DNA of 64,000 nt from DASRDU01 sp035560235 (GTDB lineage Bacteria; Acidobacteriota; Blastocatellia; RBC074), in assembly GCA_035560235.1 (NCBI GenBank), contig DATMAG010000089.1, positions 1-64,000 of the forward strand, in the 5' to 3' direction. Under the pieces are notes generated by a model. It made no database searches, was not told the origin of the DNA, and saw nothing but the letters and a program-made list of their open reading frames with translations. How positions within the stretch are numbered: the stretch's first letter is position 1; every line of letters begins with the position of its first letter. A program made the position numbers and the translations under genes. This document shows positions 35,356 through 46,651 of this stretch, in pieces.

Positions 35356-36261
35356 TCAGGCGCGTGAGGCTGCGCTCGCAAAATTCATTTTCAGTTTTTC
35401 GGCCAGGGTCAGCGCGACACCAACGAGGATTGCTGCGCCTCCGGCAGCGATGCGCCACGTCAGTTTTTCGTTGAGCGTCAGCATGCCAATCGTGACGGCA
35501 ATTCCCGGCGTGATGAGCGAAATCAGCATGACCTTTGTCGCTTCCATTCGTTTGATCAGCCAGTAGAGCATGATGAACGCGAGCGTCGAACCGAACAGCG
35601 CGAGGTAAAGCAGCGAACCAAGCGCGAGCGGCGACCAGTGAAAGCTGAAGGGATTGCCTTCATACGCTGCGCCATAAGCGAGCAGCGGCACAAGGCCCAC
35701 CGAAGTCTGGCCAGCCGCAAAGGTTGCCGGATCAATGTTGCTGCCGTGCGCTCTGGCCATCACGTTGCAGAAGGCGACAAAGAACGCGCCAAACAGAATG
35801 GCCGCGCTGCCCGCGAGCGCCATCTTTCCTTCAACCCTGATCTGATTGGAAAAGATCAGCGCCACCCCGCCGATGCCGATTGAAAGTCCGGTCAGTTTCA
35901 CGAGCGTGATCTTTTCATCCGGCAGTTGAAAGTGCGCGATCAATAAACCGAAGGCCGGAATAATCGCCTGAATCACTGCCGCCAGCCCCGATGAAATGTG
36001 CTGCTCACCCCAGAATAGCAGCCCGTAATTGAGCGCGATGCCAAAAAGCCCGGTCAGCAGAATCAGTCCCCATTCACCCCTGCGCTGCGGCAGCCGCGCG
36101 CGTCGCCAGATGACGATCAGCCACAGCAGCACCGTCGCAATCAGAAACCTCGCTCCGGCAAACGTGGCCGGTGGCAGGTCGCGCAAGCCCAGTTTGATAA
36201 AGATCCACGTTGATCCCCAGATCAGGCTGAGGATGGCAAAGACAATGATTCGTGCGTCCAT
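35356..36261 (-). CDS. EamA/DMT-family transporter
   Basis: 301 residues from ATG 36261 (MDARIIVF); AAAGGT lies six bases upstream and supports this start over a longer one. About ten hydrophobic helices form two EamA repeats, the first with L-S-L-I-W-G-S-T-W-I-F-I-K and the second with P-G-I-A-V-T-I-G-M-L-T-L-N-E-K at its end. Such proteins export or import metabolites of several classes. It starts 11 bases after the RND stop, so it is in the efflux transcript. Its substrate is unknown. Confidence 0.92.
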   Translation of the reverse strand: MDARIIVFAILSLIWGSTWIFIKLGLRDLPPATFAGARFLIATVLLWLIVIWRRARLPQRRGEWGLILLTGLFGIALNYGLLFWGEQHISSGLAAVIQAIIPAFGLLIAHFQLPDEKITLVKLTGLSIGIGGVALIFSNQIRVEGKMALAGSAAILFGAFFVAFCNVMARAHGSNIDPATFAAGQTSVGLVPLLAYGAAYEGNPFSFHWSPLALGSLLYLALFGSTLAFIMLYWLIKRMEATKVMLISLITPGIAVTIGMLTLNEKLTWRIAAGGAAILVGVALTLAEKLKMNFASAASRA

Positions 36262-36272
36262 CGCCAGACCTT

Positions 36273-39458
<3,186 letters not shown>

Positions 39459-39460
39459 AA

Positions 39461-39865
39461 CTAAACCTTCAGTAACGTAAAGCCTGCCTGTTCAAAATCG
39501 TGATCAAAGCTCAGCGCTTCTGTCACACCGTTTTCCCGCATCACGACAAAGGAAAGGCAGTCTACCAGTCCCCATTTTTTGTCTGTGTGCTGTGCATAAA
39601 GTGAAATGGCCTGTTCCAGCAGTTCACCGCCAATCTTCAGGATCGAAGTTTTGTCAGATGTCCGCAGAATCCGAATAACCTCGACTGCTTCATTCCTGAA
39701 TCCGTTGGCCAGGCCATTGCCAATCTCAAGGATGACTGCCTCAGTCAGCACCAGGTCAGCCGTATCGAAGAACCACGACAGAGCCTGCGCTTCCTCGTGA
39801 TGCTCATCGCGGTCGTTGATCAGCGCGACAATGAATGAGGTGTCGAGAAAGACCTTACCCTGCAT
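39461..39865 (-). CDS. vapC: VapC-type PIN-domain toxin
   Basis: 134 residues from ATG 39865; longer upstream extension would run into the antitoxin gene. The PIN domain keeps its acidic metal site: Asp8 in F-L-D-T-S-F, Glu42 or Glu47 in T-E-A-V-I-L-E, Asp102 in G-L-V-D-C-L-S and Asp121/Asp123 in S-F-D-H-D-F. Such toxins are Mg-dependent ribonucleases cutting tRNA or rRNA. It overlaps the antitoxin gene by 11 bases and ends two bases before the RND pump, so it is built into the efflux operon. A missing toxin activity cannot be excluded, although every expected residue is present. Confidence 0.9.
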   Translation of the reverse strand: MQGKVFLDTSFIVALINDRDEHHEEAQALSWFFDTADLVLTEAVILEIGNGLANGFRNEAVEVIRILRTSDKTSILKIGGELLEQAISLYAQHTDKKWGLVDCLSFVVMRENGVTEALSFDHDFEQAGFTLLKV

Positions 39866-40076
39866 CTCTGGTTCCTGGAGAGTACAAGTCTGTAGTCGTT
39901 GAGAAATCGGGTGAGGCTGAGATCCTGATTGGTCGCAGCCGCGCCAGCGCATTTCTGCCTGAGAAATCTCCGGTTGAAGATTTCTCTTCAAACTCCCGGA
40001 TCAGCAGATACAGGTCTTTCAGGCGATGCTCCGGGATTCTGGAGATTTCAGCCATGATTTCATCTCTGGTAATCAT
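39855..40076 (-). CDS. Antitoxin of a VapBC-type module (DUF2281-like)
   Basis: 73 residues from ATG 40076, with AAGGGG five bases upstream. The N-terminus (M-I-T-R-D-E-I-M-A-E-I-S-R-I-P-E-H-R-L-K-D-L-Y-L-L in segments) is the short helical element seen in small antitoxins of the DUF2281 kind that bind a partner PIN toxin. The C-terminal half is low-complexity, acidic and Ser/Thr-rich. It lies 14 bases after the fusion-protein stop and overlaps the toxin start by 11 bases, which fits coupled translation. It is not a ribbon-helix-helix VapB, so DNA-binding autoregulation is doubtful. Confidence 0.82.
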   Translation of the reverse strand: MITRDEIMAEISRIPEHRLKDLYLLIREFEEKSSTGDFSGRNALARLRPIRISASPDFSTTTDLYSPGTRDAG

Positions 40077-40090
40077 AAAATCCCCTTTGC

Positions 40091-41434
40091 TCAATGACTG
40101 CTGACCAGCGTGCCGGTCTGTAACCTGTCAAGATTACTGGTCGCCAGTTTGTCGCCTTCCTTTACGCCTTCGGTGATTTCAATCAGGCTGCCGTCAGTGA
40201 CGCCGGTTCTGACGAGGTGTTCGACGGCCTGGCCGTTTTCGATGACGAAGACTTTGGTCAGGCCCGCGATGCGCACGACGGCGTTTTGCGGAACCATAAT
40301 GGCCGAACCGCGCTGCTCGAGAATCAGTTGCGATTTGGCGAACATCCCAGGGCGCAGCACATTGCCTGGATTGGCAACGGTGGCCTCAACGGTCAGGGCG
40401 CGGGTCTTTTCGTCAAGCGATGCGCCGATGCGGGCGACTTTGCCGGTGAAGGTGCGGCCCGGCAGGGCTTCAGTCGTCAGCGTCATCGTCTGTCCGACGC
40501 GCACCGCTGCCGCCGATGATTCGGGAATGTCAGCGCGCAGTCTGAGCGGATTGATGCGCACGAGCGTCACGATTTTGTTGCCAACTGCAACGTAAGCGCC
40601 GCGCGCGACGTGCTTCTCTTTGACTGCGCCGCTGATCGGTGAGCGAACGACTGTGTCAGTGAGGCCCTTGCGGGCGAGGTTGAGCGCGGCGCGCTGCTGC
40701 TCGACGAGCGCCAGTTGCTGATTGGTGGCGTCAACTGTCGCCTGGTAACGCGCCCTGGCCGAATTGTAATTCGTGACGGCCAGATCGTACTGCGAGCGCG
40801 CAATGTCGCCCTTGTCAACCAGCGCCTGCGCGCGGTCGAGATCCATCTTCGCCCAGTCGAGCTGAGATTTGGCTACGCGCACATCGGAGTTATGTTCGAC
40901 ATTGAAGCTCTCGCCGTCCTTCATGCCCAGCCGCGCCATCGTCTGTTTCAATGCCGCTTCGGCCTGTTCGACCTTCAGCCTTGCATCGCGCTGATCAATC
41001 TGCGCGATGACCTGGCCCTGGGTGACGTAGCTGCCGAAATCAACATTGAGGTTTGACACCTCACCGGCAATCTGCGCGCCGACGACGACCTCTTCGTCAG
41101 CCGCAAGCGAACCGACGACTTCAATGCTGCGCGGCAGTTCGCGCGAGATGGCGGCGGCAGTGCTGACTTCGACCGGCTGCGGTTTGGCTGCTTCGGCAGC
41201 GGACGGTGCGACTGCGCTTGCTGTGCTGGCGTCCTTCGCATTCTTTCGTCCGCTGAAAAACCAGAAGCCGCTGCCGACGAGTGCCACGAGCGCAAGGCCC
41301 AGGAGCGCCACTCTGCCGAGGCCGCCGGATGATTTTGTTTCGTTCTGCCACGCTGTTTCGTGCCGGGGGATGGCAGGCCCGGTCTGATTGAGGTCTTCGC
41401 TCTCGGCTTCAATGATTGTGCTTCTTTCTTTCAT
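40091..41434 (-). CDS. RND efflux periplasmic adaptor (membrane-fusion protein)
   Basis: 447 residues from ATG 41434; an ATG two codons earlier is equally possible. One N-terminal membrane helix (about 38-62) follows a cytoplasmic tail. Next come the lipoyl/biotinyl hairpin with V-V-G-A-Q-I-A-G-E-V, a coiled coil (about 170-260, rich in A, Q, E, R) and beta-barrel segments ending in R-T-G-V-T-D-G-S. It links the inner-membrane pump to TolC. It is downstream of tetR and is followed at 14 bases by the antitoxin gene. The partner pump is the RND gene after the toxin. Confidence 0.94.
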   Translation of the reverse strand: MKERSTIIEAESEDLNQTGPAIPRHETAWQNETKSSGGLGRVALLGLALVALVGSGFWFFSGRKNAKDASTASAVAPSAAEAAKPQPVEVSTAAAISRELPRSIEVVGSLAADEEVVVGAQIAGEVSNLNVDFGSYVTQGQVIAQIDQRDARLKVEQAEAALKQTMARLGMKDGESFNVEHNSDVRVAKSQLDWAKMDLDRAQALVDKGDIARSQYDLAVTNYNSARARYQATVDATNQQLALVEQQRAALNLARKGLTDTVVRSPISGAVKEKHVARGAYVAVGNKIVTLVRINPLRLRADIPESSAAAVRVGQTMTLTTEALPGRTFTGKVARIGASLDEKTRALTVEATVANPGNVLRPGMFAKSQLILEQRGSAIMVPQNAVVRIAGLTKVFVIENGQAVEHLVRTGVTDGSLIEITEGVKEGDKLATSNLDRLQTGTLVSSH

Positions 41435-41472
41435 GCTCATAGAAGTGGAAGATTAGTGACTCTGGTCTGGCT

Positions 41473-42177
41473 TCAGTTGTTCTTCTTTTTGATGACCTGG
41501 CGAATCAGTGACTTGCCGGATCTGTTTTCTGCCGGTCGCAGGCCGCTGAGAAAGAGATCAGCGAATCTTTCGGCGGCCTGCCGGTTCGAGATCTGCAGCG
41601 CATGGCTGTTGCGGGCCTGCCCATAAAGCGCGTTGAGCTGGGCGTGATAAAGGACTGTGCCGAAAAAGGCCCGCGCCGCCGTGTTCGGATCAACTTTCCG
41701 AAAAGCTCCTTCAGCAATCCGCTGTCTGATGTAATCAGCGACCAGCCGGTGTTTCCGTGAAACCTGATTACGGAAAAAGATGTCGCAAAGTTCGTGGCCT
41801 TCGAGCGCGCTGTAAAAAATCAGCCGCATCAGCGAATCATCGCGTTCGTGGTAATCGAGGATATTAAGCGCGATGGACTGAAAGACGCGCTGGTCGTCGC
41901 GCTGCTGCATCGCCTCTCTGACCTGCGCTTCGAGCGCCTGCAGTTCGTCGGACCCGGCCATCTGGTCAATGATCGCCGAATAGAGATCGTGCTTGGTGGC
42001 GAAGTGGCGGAAGATGATCGCCTCGTTGACGCCCGCCGCAAGGGCGATTTCACGGGTCGTGGTGCCGCGAAAGCCCTTCTGCGAAAAGAGCCGGATCGCC
42101 ACGTCAATGATCTGCCGACGCCGGTCTTCGCCTGACATGCGCGTGATGTGTTTCGCTTCTGCTTCTCTGGTTGCCAT
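41473..42177 (-). CDS. TetR-family transcriptional regulator of the efflux row
   Basis: 234 residues. An N-terminal TetR helix-turn-helix is complete: R-R-Q-I-I-D-V-A-I-R-L-F-S-Q-K-G-F, T-T-T-R-E-I-A-L-A-A-G-V and I-I-F-R-H-F. The ligand-binding C-terminal part is divergent. It ends 38 bases before the fusion-protein start and is therefore the first gene of the efflux row. Two palindromic G-T-A-A-G-type sites lie upstream of it at 42236-42257 and 42289-42305. It probably represses its own operon and releases DNA when a pump substrate binds. Confidence 0.93.
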   Translation of the reverse strand: MATREAEAKHITRMSGEDRRRQIIDVAIRLFSQKGFRGTTTREIALAAGVNEAIIFRHFATKHDLYSAIIDQMAGSDELQALEAQVREAMQQRDDQRVFQSIALNILDYHERDDSLMRLIFYSALEGHELCDIFFRNQVSRKHRLVADYIRQRIAEGAFRKVDPNTAARAFFGTVLYHAQLNALYGQARNSHALQISNRQAAERFADLFLSGLRPAENRSGKSLIRQVIKKKNN

Positions 42178-42235
42178 AGCTGGTGCCTGCCTTCAGACCG
42201 GCTCACTTCCGGCCCTGAATGATCTTTTTCAGGCT

Positions 42236-42257
42236 GGTAAGTAAGTGCCTGCTTACC
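42236..42257. promoter_or_regulatory. Candidate TetR operator 1
   Basis: The sequence GGTAAGTAAGTGCCTGCTTACC has GGTAAG and CTTACC arms around a ten-base core, within the 321-base gap upstream of tetR. It shares GTAAG/CTTAC half-sites with the second palindrome 52 bases away. Confidence 0.65.
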
Positions 42258-42288
42258 ACAGGCAGCGCGTCCGGTGCAAGCCGGTTTT

Positions 42289-42305
42289 GTAAGTGCTTAC
42301 TTACC
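42289..42305. promoter_or_regulatory. Candidate TetR operator 2
   Basis: The sequence GTAAGTGCTTACTTACC contains the perfect palindrome GTAAGTGCTTAC. It repeats the half-sites of the site at 42236-42257 in the region between tetR and the divergent DUF3857 gene, so one regulator could bind both. Confidence 0.65.
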
Positions 42306-42498
42306 TGATGCCGGAGCCGGGAAATTAATCCTGGCAGGAAGAGGAAATTTCGGGTTGCCTCAATGTTGCGCTCCGGCATATATTGCGCGCGTCAGGCCCT
42401 GTGTCCACAGCTTTTGAATTTCAGCCAGATCGCTCTTCACCAGACTTTACACAACCCGGAGGCCGCCACTTTCACAATCCGGAGAAAGGTCTTTTCAT

Positions 42499-44472
42499 AT
42501 GACACTCACCCGTCGCTCTGCTCCGCCCTTTGTCATTCTGCTCCTGCTTGCGCTCCCTGCGCTGCCCGCACTGGCCGGTGATGACTGGAAACCGGTTGAT
42601 CCGGCGCATCTCGCGCTGAAAGCGCCGGTCGTCGAAAAGGATGCTGACGCCGAGGTCCTGATCTGGGAGGTTTCGATTGATGATTCCAATCTCGATCTGG
42701 TGTTTACTCATTACCTTCGCATCAAAATCTTCAATGAACGCGGCGTCGAATCGCAGAGCAAGGTAGACGTCCCCTATTTCAACTGGCAGCGCGTCAAGGA
42801 TATTGCCGCCAGAACGATCAAACCGGATGGCACTATTATTGAACTGAAGAAGGATGCGGTGTATGACCGCACCATTGTCAAAGCCAGCGGGCTGAAACTC
42901 AAAGCCAGATCATTCGCGATGCCGGGCGTTGAGCCGGGCGCGATCATCGAATACCGCTATCGTGAAGTTCACGAAGGCGCGGCGGCCAAAAATCTGCAAC
43001 TGCACTTTCAGCGGACGATCCCGGTTCACCGCGTCACCTACTTTCTCAAGCCGAACCAGTATCTCGGTTCGATGAACACTTTCACCTTCAACGGCAACAA
43101 CCCGGAATTCAAAAAGGAGAAGAACGGCTTTTACAGCACGACCCTGCTGAACGTCCCGGCGTACCACGAGGAACCGCGCATGCCGCCTGAGGACAAGGTG
43201 CGCACCTGGATGCTGGTTTATTACGTGCGCGACAGCAAACCCGATCCGCAGAAATTCTGGATTGATACCGGCAAACAGTTGTACGAATTTTTCAAGCCGC
43301 TGACCAGAGTCAACGATGAAGTGCGCCGCGCCACTGCCGAGGTGACCGGCAGCGCGGCGACGGCTGACGAGAAGCTGACGAAAATTCTGGAGTTCTGTCG
43401 GACGAAGATCAAAAACGTCAACAGCGACACGTCCGGCATTTCGGCGGAGGAACGAAAGAAACTCAGGGACAACAACAACCCTGGAGACACGCTCAAGCGC
43501 GGTTATGGCACGGGCAACAACATTGACTGCCTGTTTGTGGCGATGGCCACGGCGGCGGGCTTCGATGCGCGCATGGCCATGATGCCTGATCGCAGCCGGT
43601 TCTTTTTCGATCCTTCATTCCCGAATACTTACTTTATCGATGGCGGAGAGATCGCCGTGAAGGTTGACGGGAACTGGAAGTTCTATGATCCGTCAGGCAA
43701 GTACGTGACGACCGGAATGCTGCCCTGGTTTTATGAGGGCGTCAAAGCGCTGGTTACTGATTCGAAGGAGCCGGTCTGGGTGACGACGCCGATTTCCGCC
43801 GCCGAAAAGACGCGGGAAAAGCGCCTCGCCAGACTGAAGCTGAGCGAGGACGGGACGCTCGAAGGCGACGTGCGGATCGAATACACCGGCCACAAGGCGC
43901 TGGATCTGAAACGCAACAGCGATGATGATCCGGTGGAAAAGCGCGAAGAGACTGTCCGCGAGATGATCAAGGCGCGGCTGAGTACGGCTGAACTCTCGAA
44001 CATCAGAATCGAAAACGTCACCGATCAGGTCAAACCGCTGGTCTATGCGTTTCACATCAAAGTGCCCGGTTACGCGCAGCGCACAGGGAAACGCCTGTTC
44101 CTGCAACCGTCATTTTTCATGCAGGGCGTCGGGCCGATGTTTGCGGCCAGCGAACGTCGCTACCCGATCTATTTTCACTATCCCTGGGCGGAATACGATG
44201 AGGTGGAGATTGATCTGCCGCCGGGTTATGCGCTCGACAATGCCGACGCGCCGCAGGGCGTGGCTGCCGGACAGACGAGCTGGTACAAAGTGACGCTCGG
44301 CATCACGCAGGACAAAAAGACGCTGATTTTCAAACGCGATTTTCAGTTCGGCGCTGACGGCAGCATTCTGTTTCCGGTCAGCACCTATCCCAGTCTGAAA
44401 AGGCTGTTCGATGCCTATCACCAGCTTGACGGTCATACCATCACGCTCAAACAGCAGACTGCCGGTCAGTAG
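42499..44472 (+). CDS. Secreted DUF3857/transglutaminase-like protein, catalytic His replaced
   Basis: 657 residues with a signal peptide (about 1-26) and GGAGAAAGG before the ATG. An N-terminal DUF3857 domain (about 40-215: F-V-x-R-x-x-I-K-I-F-N-E-R-G-V-E) is followed by a transglutaminase-like core with Cys344 in N-I-D-C-L-F. The position of the catalytic His in its paralogue (His375) is Gly382 here (F-I-D-G-G-E-I-A-V), although the Asp of F-Y-D-P is kept. A DUF2569-like beta tail follows. It is probably a binding protein and not an active enzyme. The neighbouring gene encodes a complete paralogue 90 bases further on the same strand. Confidence 0.85.
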   Translation: MTLTRRSAPPFVILLLLALPALPALAGDDWKPVDPAHLALKAPVVEKDADAEVLIWEVSIDDSNLDLVFTHYLRIKIFNERGVESQSKVDVPYFNWQRVKDIAARTIKPDGTIIELKKDAVYDRTIVKASGLKLKARSFAMPGVEPGAIIEYRYREVHEGAAAKNLQLHFQRTIPVHRVTYFLKPNQYLGSMNTFTFNGNNPEFKKEKNGFYSTTLLNVPAYHEEPRMPPEDKVRTWMLVYYVRDSKPDPQKFWIDTGKQLYEFFKPLTRVNDEVRRATAEVTGSAATADEKLTKILEFCRTKIKNVNSDTSGISAEERKKLRDNNNPGDTLKRGYGTGNNIDCLFVAMATAAGFDARMAMMPDRSRFFFDPSFPNTYFIDGGEIAVKVDGNWKFYDPSGKYVTTGMLPWFYEGVKALVTDSKEPVWVTTPISAAEKTREKRLARLKLSEDGTLEGDVRIEYTGHKALDLKRNSDDDPVEKREETVREMIKARLSTAELSNIRIENVTDQVKPLVYAFHIKVPGYAQRTGKRLFLQPSFFMQGVGPMFAASERRYPIYFHYPWAEYDEVEIDLPPGYALDNADAPQGVAAGQTSWYKVTLGITQDKKTLIFKRDFQFGADGSILFPVSTYPSLKRLFDAYHQLDGHTITLKQQTAGQ

Positions 44473-44478
44473 TCAGCA

Positions 44479-44560
44479 GTCAGTGGTCAGCGGCTGCAAG
44501 GCTGGATGCTGACCACTGACCACCAGCCACTAACCATCAGCCATTAACCACCAGTCAGTC
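44479..44560. repeat. Interspersed GTCAGTGGTCAG repeat with hairpin between the DUF3857 paralogues
   Basis: The arm 44479-44491 (GTCAGTGGTCAGC) pairs perfectly with 44508-44520. It continues as degenerate copies of the ACCACTGACCACCAGCC type up to 44560. It is the same unit as found inside the adenylation domain at 2254-2328. Confidence 0.8.
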
Positions 44561-44562
44561 TT

Positions 44563-46524
44563 ATGATCAGATCATCAATTTTGTTGTTGCTGCTGTCGGC
44601 TGCGGGGGCCTGTCCGGTGCTGGCCGATGAGGCGCCGTCCTGGCTGCAACAGGCTGCGTCGGCCAGAGTTCAGACCTACGGCAAGGATGTTCACGCGGTC
44701 GTGCTGCTCAGGGAACAGCGGGTCACGGTCAGCGATGAGGGCAAGGTCACCACGAGCACCTGGAAGGCGGTGAAGATCCTCGACCGCGAAGGCCGGCGCG
44801 AGGCCTTCGGCGCTGAGACTTATCAGAACGACACGGCCAAAGTGAAGGAGATGCGCGCCTGGATCATCCGGCCTTCGGGCGAAGTGAAGAAACTCGGCAA
44901 GGAGTACATGGCCGAACTCGCGCTCGACAACGATGTTTACAACGAATATCGCGTCCGGGCGATCAACGCGCGCAATGAGGCCGATCCGGGGGCGATCTTC
45001 GGCTATGAGGTCATCACTGAGGACAAGTCTGTCTTCACGCAGTGGGACTGGGATTTTCAGCGCGAACTGCCGACGCTCGTCTCGCGCTTCTCGCTGCTGC
45101 TGCCGCAGGGCTGGCGCGCCGAAAGCGTGACTTTCAATCATCCGAAAGTCGAACCGGTCGTCAGCGGATCGTCATACACCTGGGAACTGCGCGACCTGCC
45201 GCCGATTGAAGAGGAGCCTGCCGGGCCTGAAATCACCAACCTCGCGCCGCGCCTGGCGGTCAGTTACTTTCCGGCTCCGGGCGCGAAGGTGAGCGCCGGA
45301 AACAGCTTCAGCAACTGGGCCGAAGTGTCGCGCTGGCTGAGCAGCCTGAGCGATGGTCAGGCCGAACTCAATGATGCCATCGCCGCCAAAGCGCGCGAAC
45401 TGACCGCAGGCGCAAAGACCGAACTCGAAAAGATTCAGGCCATCGGGCGGTACGCTCAGAACGTGCATTACATTTCGATTCAGACCGGCATCGGACGCGG
45501 CGGCGGTTATCGCCCGCACGCGGCGACTGAGGTCTTCGGCAAAAACTACGGCGACTGCAAGGACAAGGCCAACCTGATGCGCGCGATGCTCAGGGCGCTG
45601 AATATCAGATCGTATCTGGTTTCGATCTACTCCGGCGATCCGTTTTATGTGCGCGAGGAATGGCCTTCGCCGCAGCAGTTCAATCACTGCATCATTGCTG
45701 TCCAGGTCAGTGATGAGACGCAGGCGGCGACGATCATCAGACATCCGGCGCTCGGTCGGCTGCTGATCTTCGATCCGACCAACGACGACACGCCGGTCGG
45801 TGATCTGCCTGATTACGAACAGGGCAGCCTGGCGCTGATCGTTGCGGGCGAACAGGGCGCGCTGCTCAAAATGCCGGTGACGCCTCCGGAAGCGAACCGG
45901 CTGGAACGTCAGGCCGAAGTCACGCTCACTGCCGACGGTTCGATTACCGCCAGGCTCACCGAGCGTTCCGTCGGTCAGGCCGCAGTGCTTGAACGCACCC
46001 GGTTTCGCAAGCTGCCGCGTCCCGATTACGTGAAGATGATCGAAGGCTGGATCACGCGCGGCGCGACTGGCGCAAAGGTCGCCAGAATCGAACCCGCCGA
46101 CAATCACGGCGACGGAAAGTTCGCGCTCGACGTTGAATTCGCCGTGCCGTTTTACGCGCAGTCCATGCGCGGCAAGCTGCTCGTCTTCAAACCGGCGATA
46201 GTCTCGCGCCGCGAGAGGCTCTTCCTGACCGAAGGCAAACGCAAACATCCGGTCGTGCTCGATTCGCAGATGTACACCGAAGTCGTGAAGGTGAAACTGC
46301 CGGAGGGCTTCGAGGTTGACGAACTGCCTGATGCCGCGAAACTCGACGCGCCGTTTGGCCGTTACGCGGCGAGTTACGAAGTGAAGGATGGTCAGCTGAT
46401 CTTCACGCGCAGTTTCGTCGTCCAGGCCACCAGAGTGCCTGCGGAGCATTACGACATGGTGCGCGATTTTTACGGGCGCATCCGCGCCGCCGAACAGGCC
46501 CCGGTGGTGCTGGCGAAGAAGTAA
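44563..46524 (+). CDS. Secreted DUF3857/transglutaminase protein with complete catalytic triad
   Basis: 653 residues with a signal peptide (about 1-20, ending VLADE). A DUF3857 domain (about 25-215) precedes a transglutaminase-like core (about 260-410). The triad is complete: Cys332 in G-D-C-K-D-K-A, His375 in F-N-H-C-I and Asp404 in F-D-P-T-N-D. A beta-rich tail follows. It sits in the same direction as, and 90 bases after, its paralogue at 42499-44472, so the two probably arose by duplication and then diverged. The protein is presumably periplasmic. Its substrate is unknown. Confidence 0.9.
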   Translation: MIRSSILLLLLSAAGACPVLADEAPSWLQQAASARVQTYGKDVHAVVLLREQRVTVSDEGKVTTSTWKAVKILDREGRREAFGAETYQNDTAKVKEMRAWIIRPSGEVKKLGKEYMAELALDNDVYNEYRVRAINARNEADPGAIFGYEVITEDKSVFTQWDWDFQRELPTLVSRFSLLLPQGWRAESVTFNHPKVEPVVSGSSYTWELRDLPPIEEEPAGPEITNLAPRLAVSYFPAPGAKVSAGNSFSNWAEVSRWLSSLSDGQAELNDAIAAKARELTAGAKTELEKIQAIGRYAQNVHYISIQTGIGRGGGYRPHAATEVFGKNYGDCKDKANLMRAMLRALNIRSYLVSIYSGDPFYVREEWPSPQQFNHCIIAVQVSDETQAATIIRHPALGRLLIFDPTNDDTPVGDLPDYEQGSLALIVAGEQGALLKMPVTPPEANRLERQAEVTLTADGSITARLTERSVGQAAVLERTRFRKLPRPDYVKMIEGWITRGATGAKVARIEPADNHGDGKFALDVEFAVPFYAQSMRGKLLVFKPAIVSRRERLFLTEGKRKHPVVLDSQMYTEVVKVKLPEGFEVDELPDAAKLDAPFGRYAASYEVKDGQLIFTRSFVVQATRVPAEHYDMVRDFYGRIRAAEQAPVVLAKK

Positions 46525-46550
46525 ACCTCATCCCGTTTCCCCTCACTGAA

Positions 46551-46590
46551 AAAGCGCCGCGCGATCATTCATCGAATTGCGCGGCGCTTT
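46551..46590. terminator. Bidirectional hairpin terminator
   Basis: A perfect 12-base stem (46551-46562, AAAGCGCCGCGC, with 46579-46590) has a 16-base loop. A- and T-rich ends border it between the convergent stops at 46524 and 46652. Confidence 0.85.
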
Positions 46591-46651
46591 GTATTATCAG
46601 GAGCGGCTTTCAGCAAGCGCCGCAGTCACGCCGGTGCGGGCGCATGGGGCT

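Noticed and set aside
45172..46449. Minus-strand open frame of 425 codons opposite the second DUF3857 gene
   Set aside because: It is an antisense shadow; the plus-strand gene shows a signal peptide and catalytic triad.
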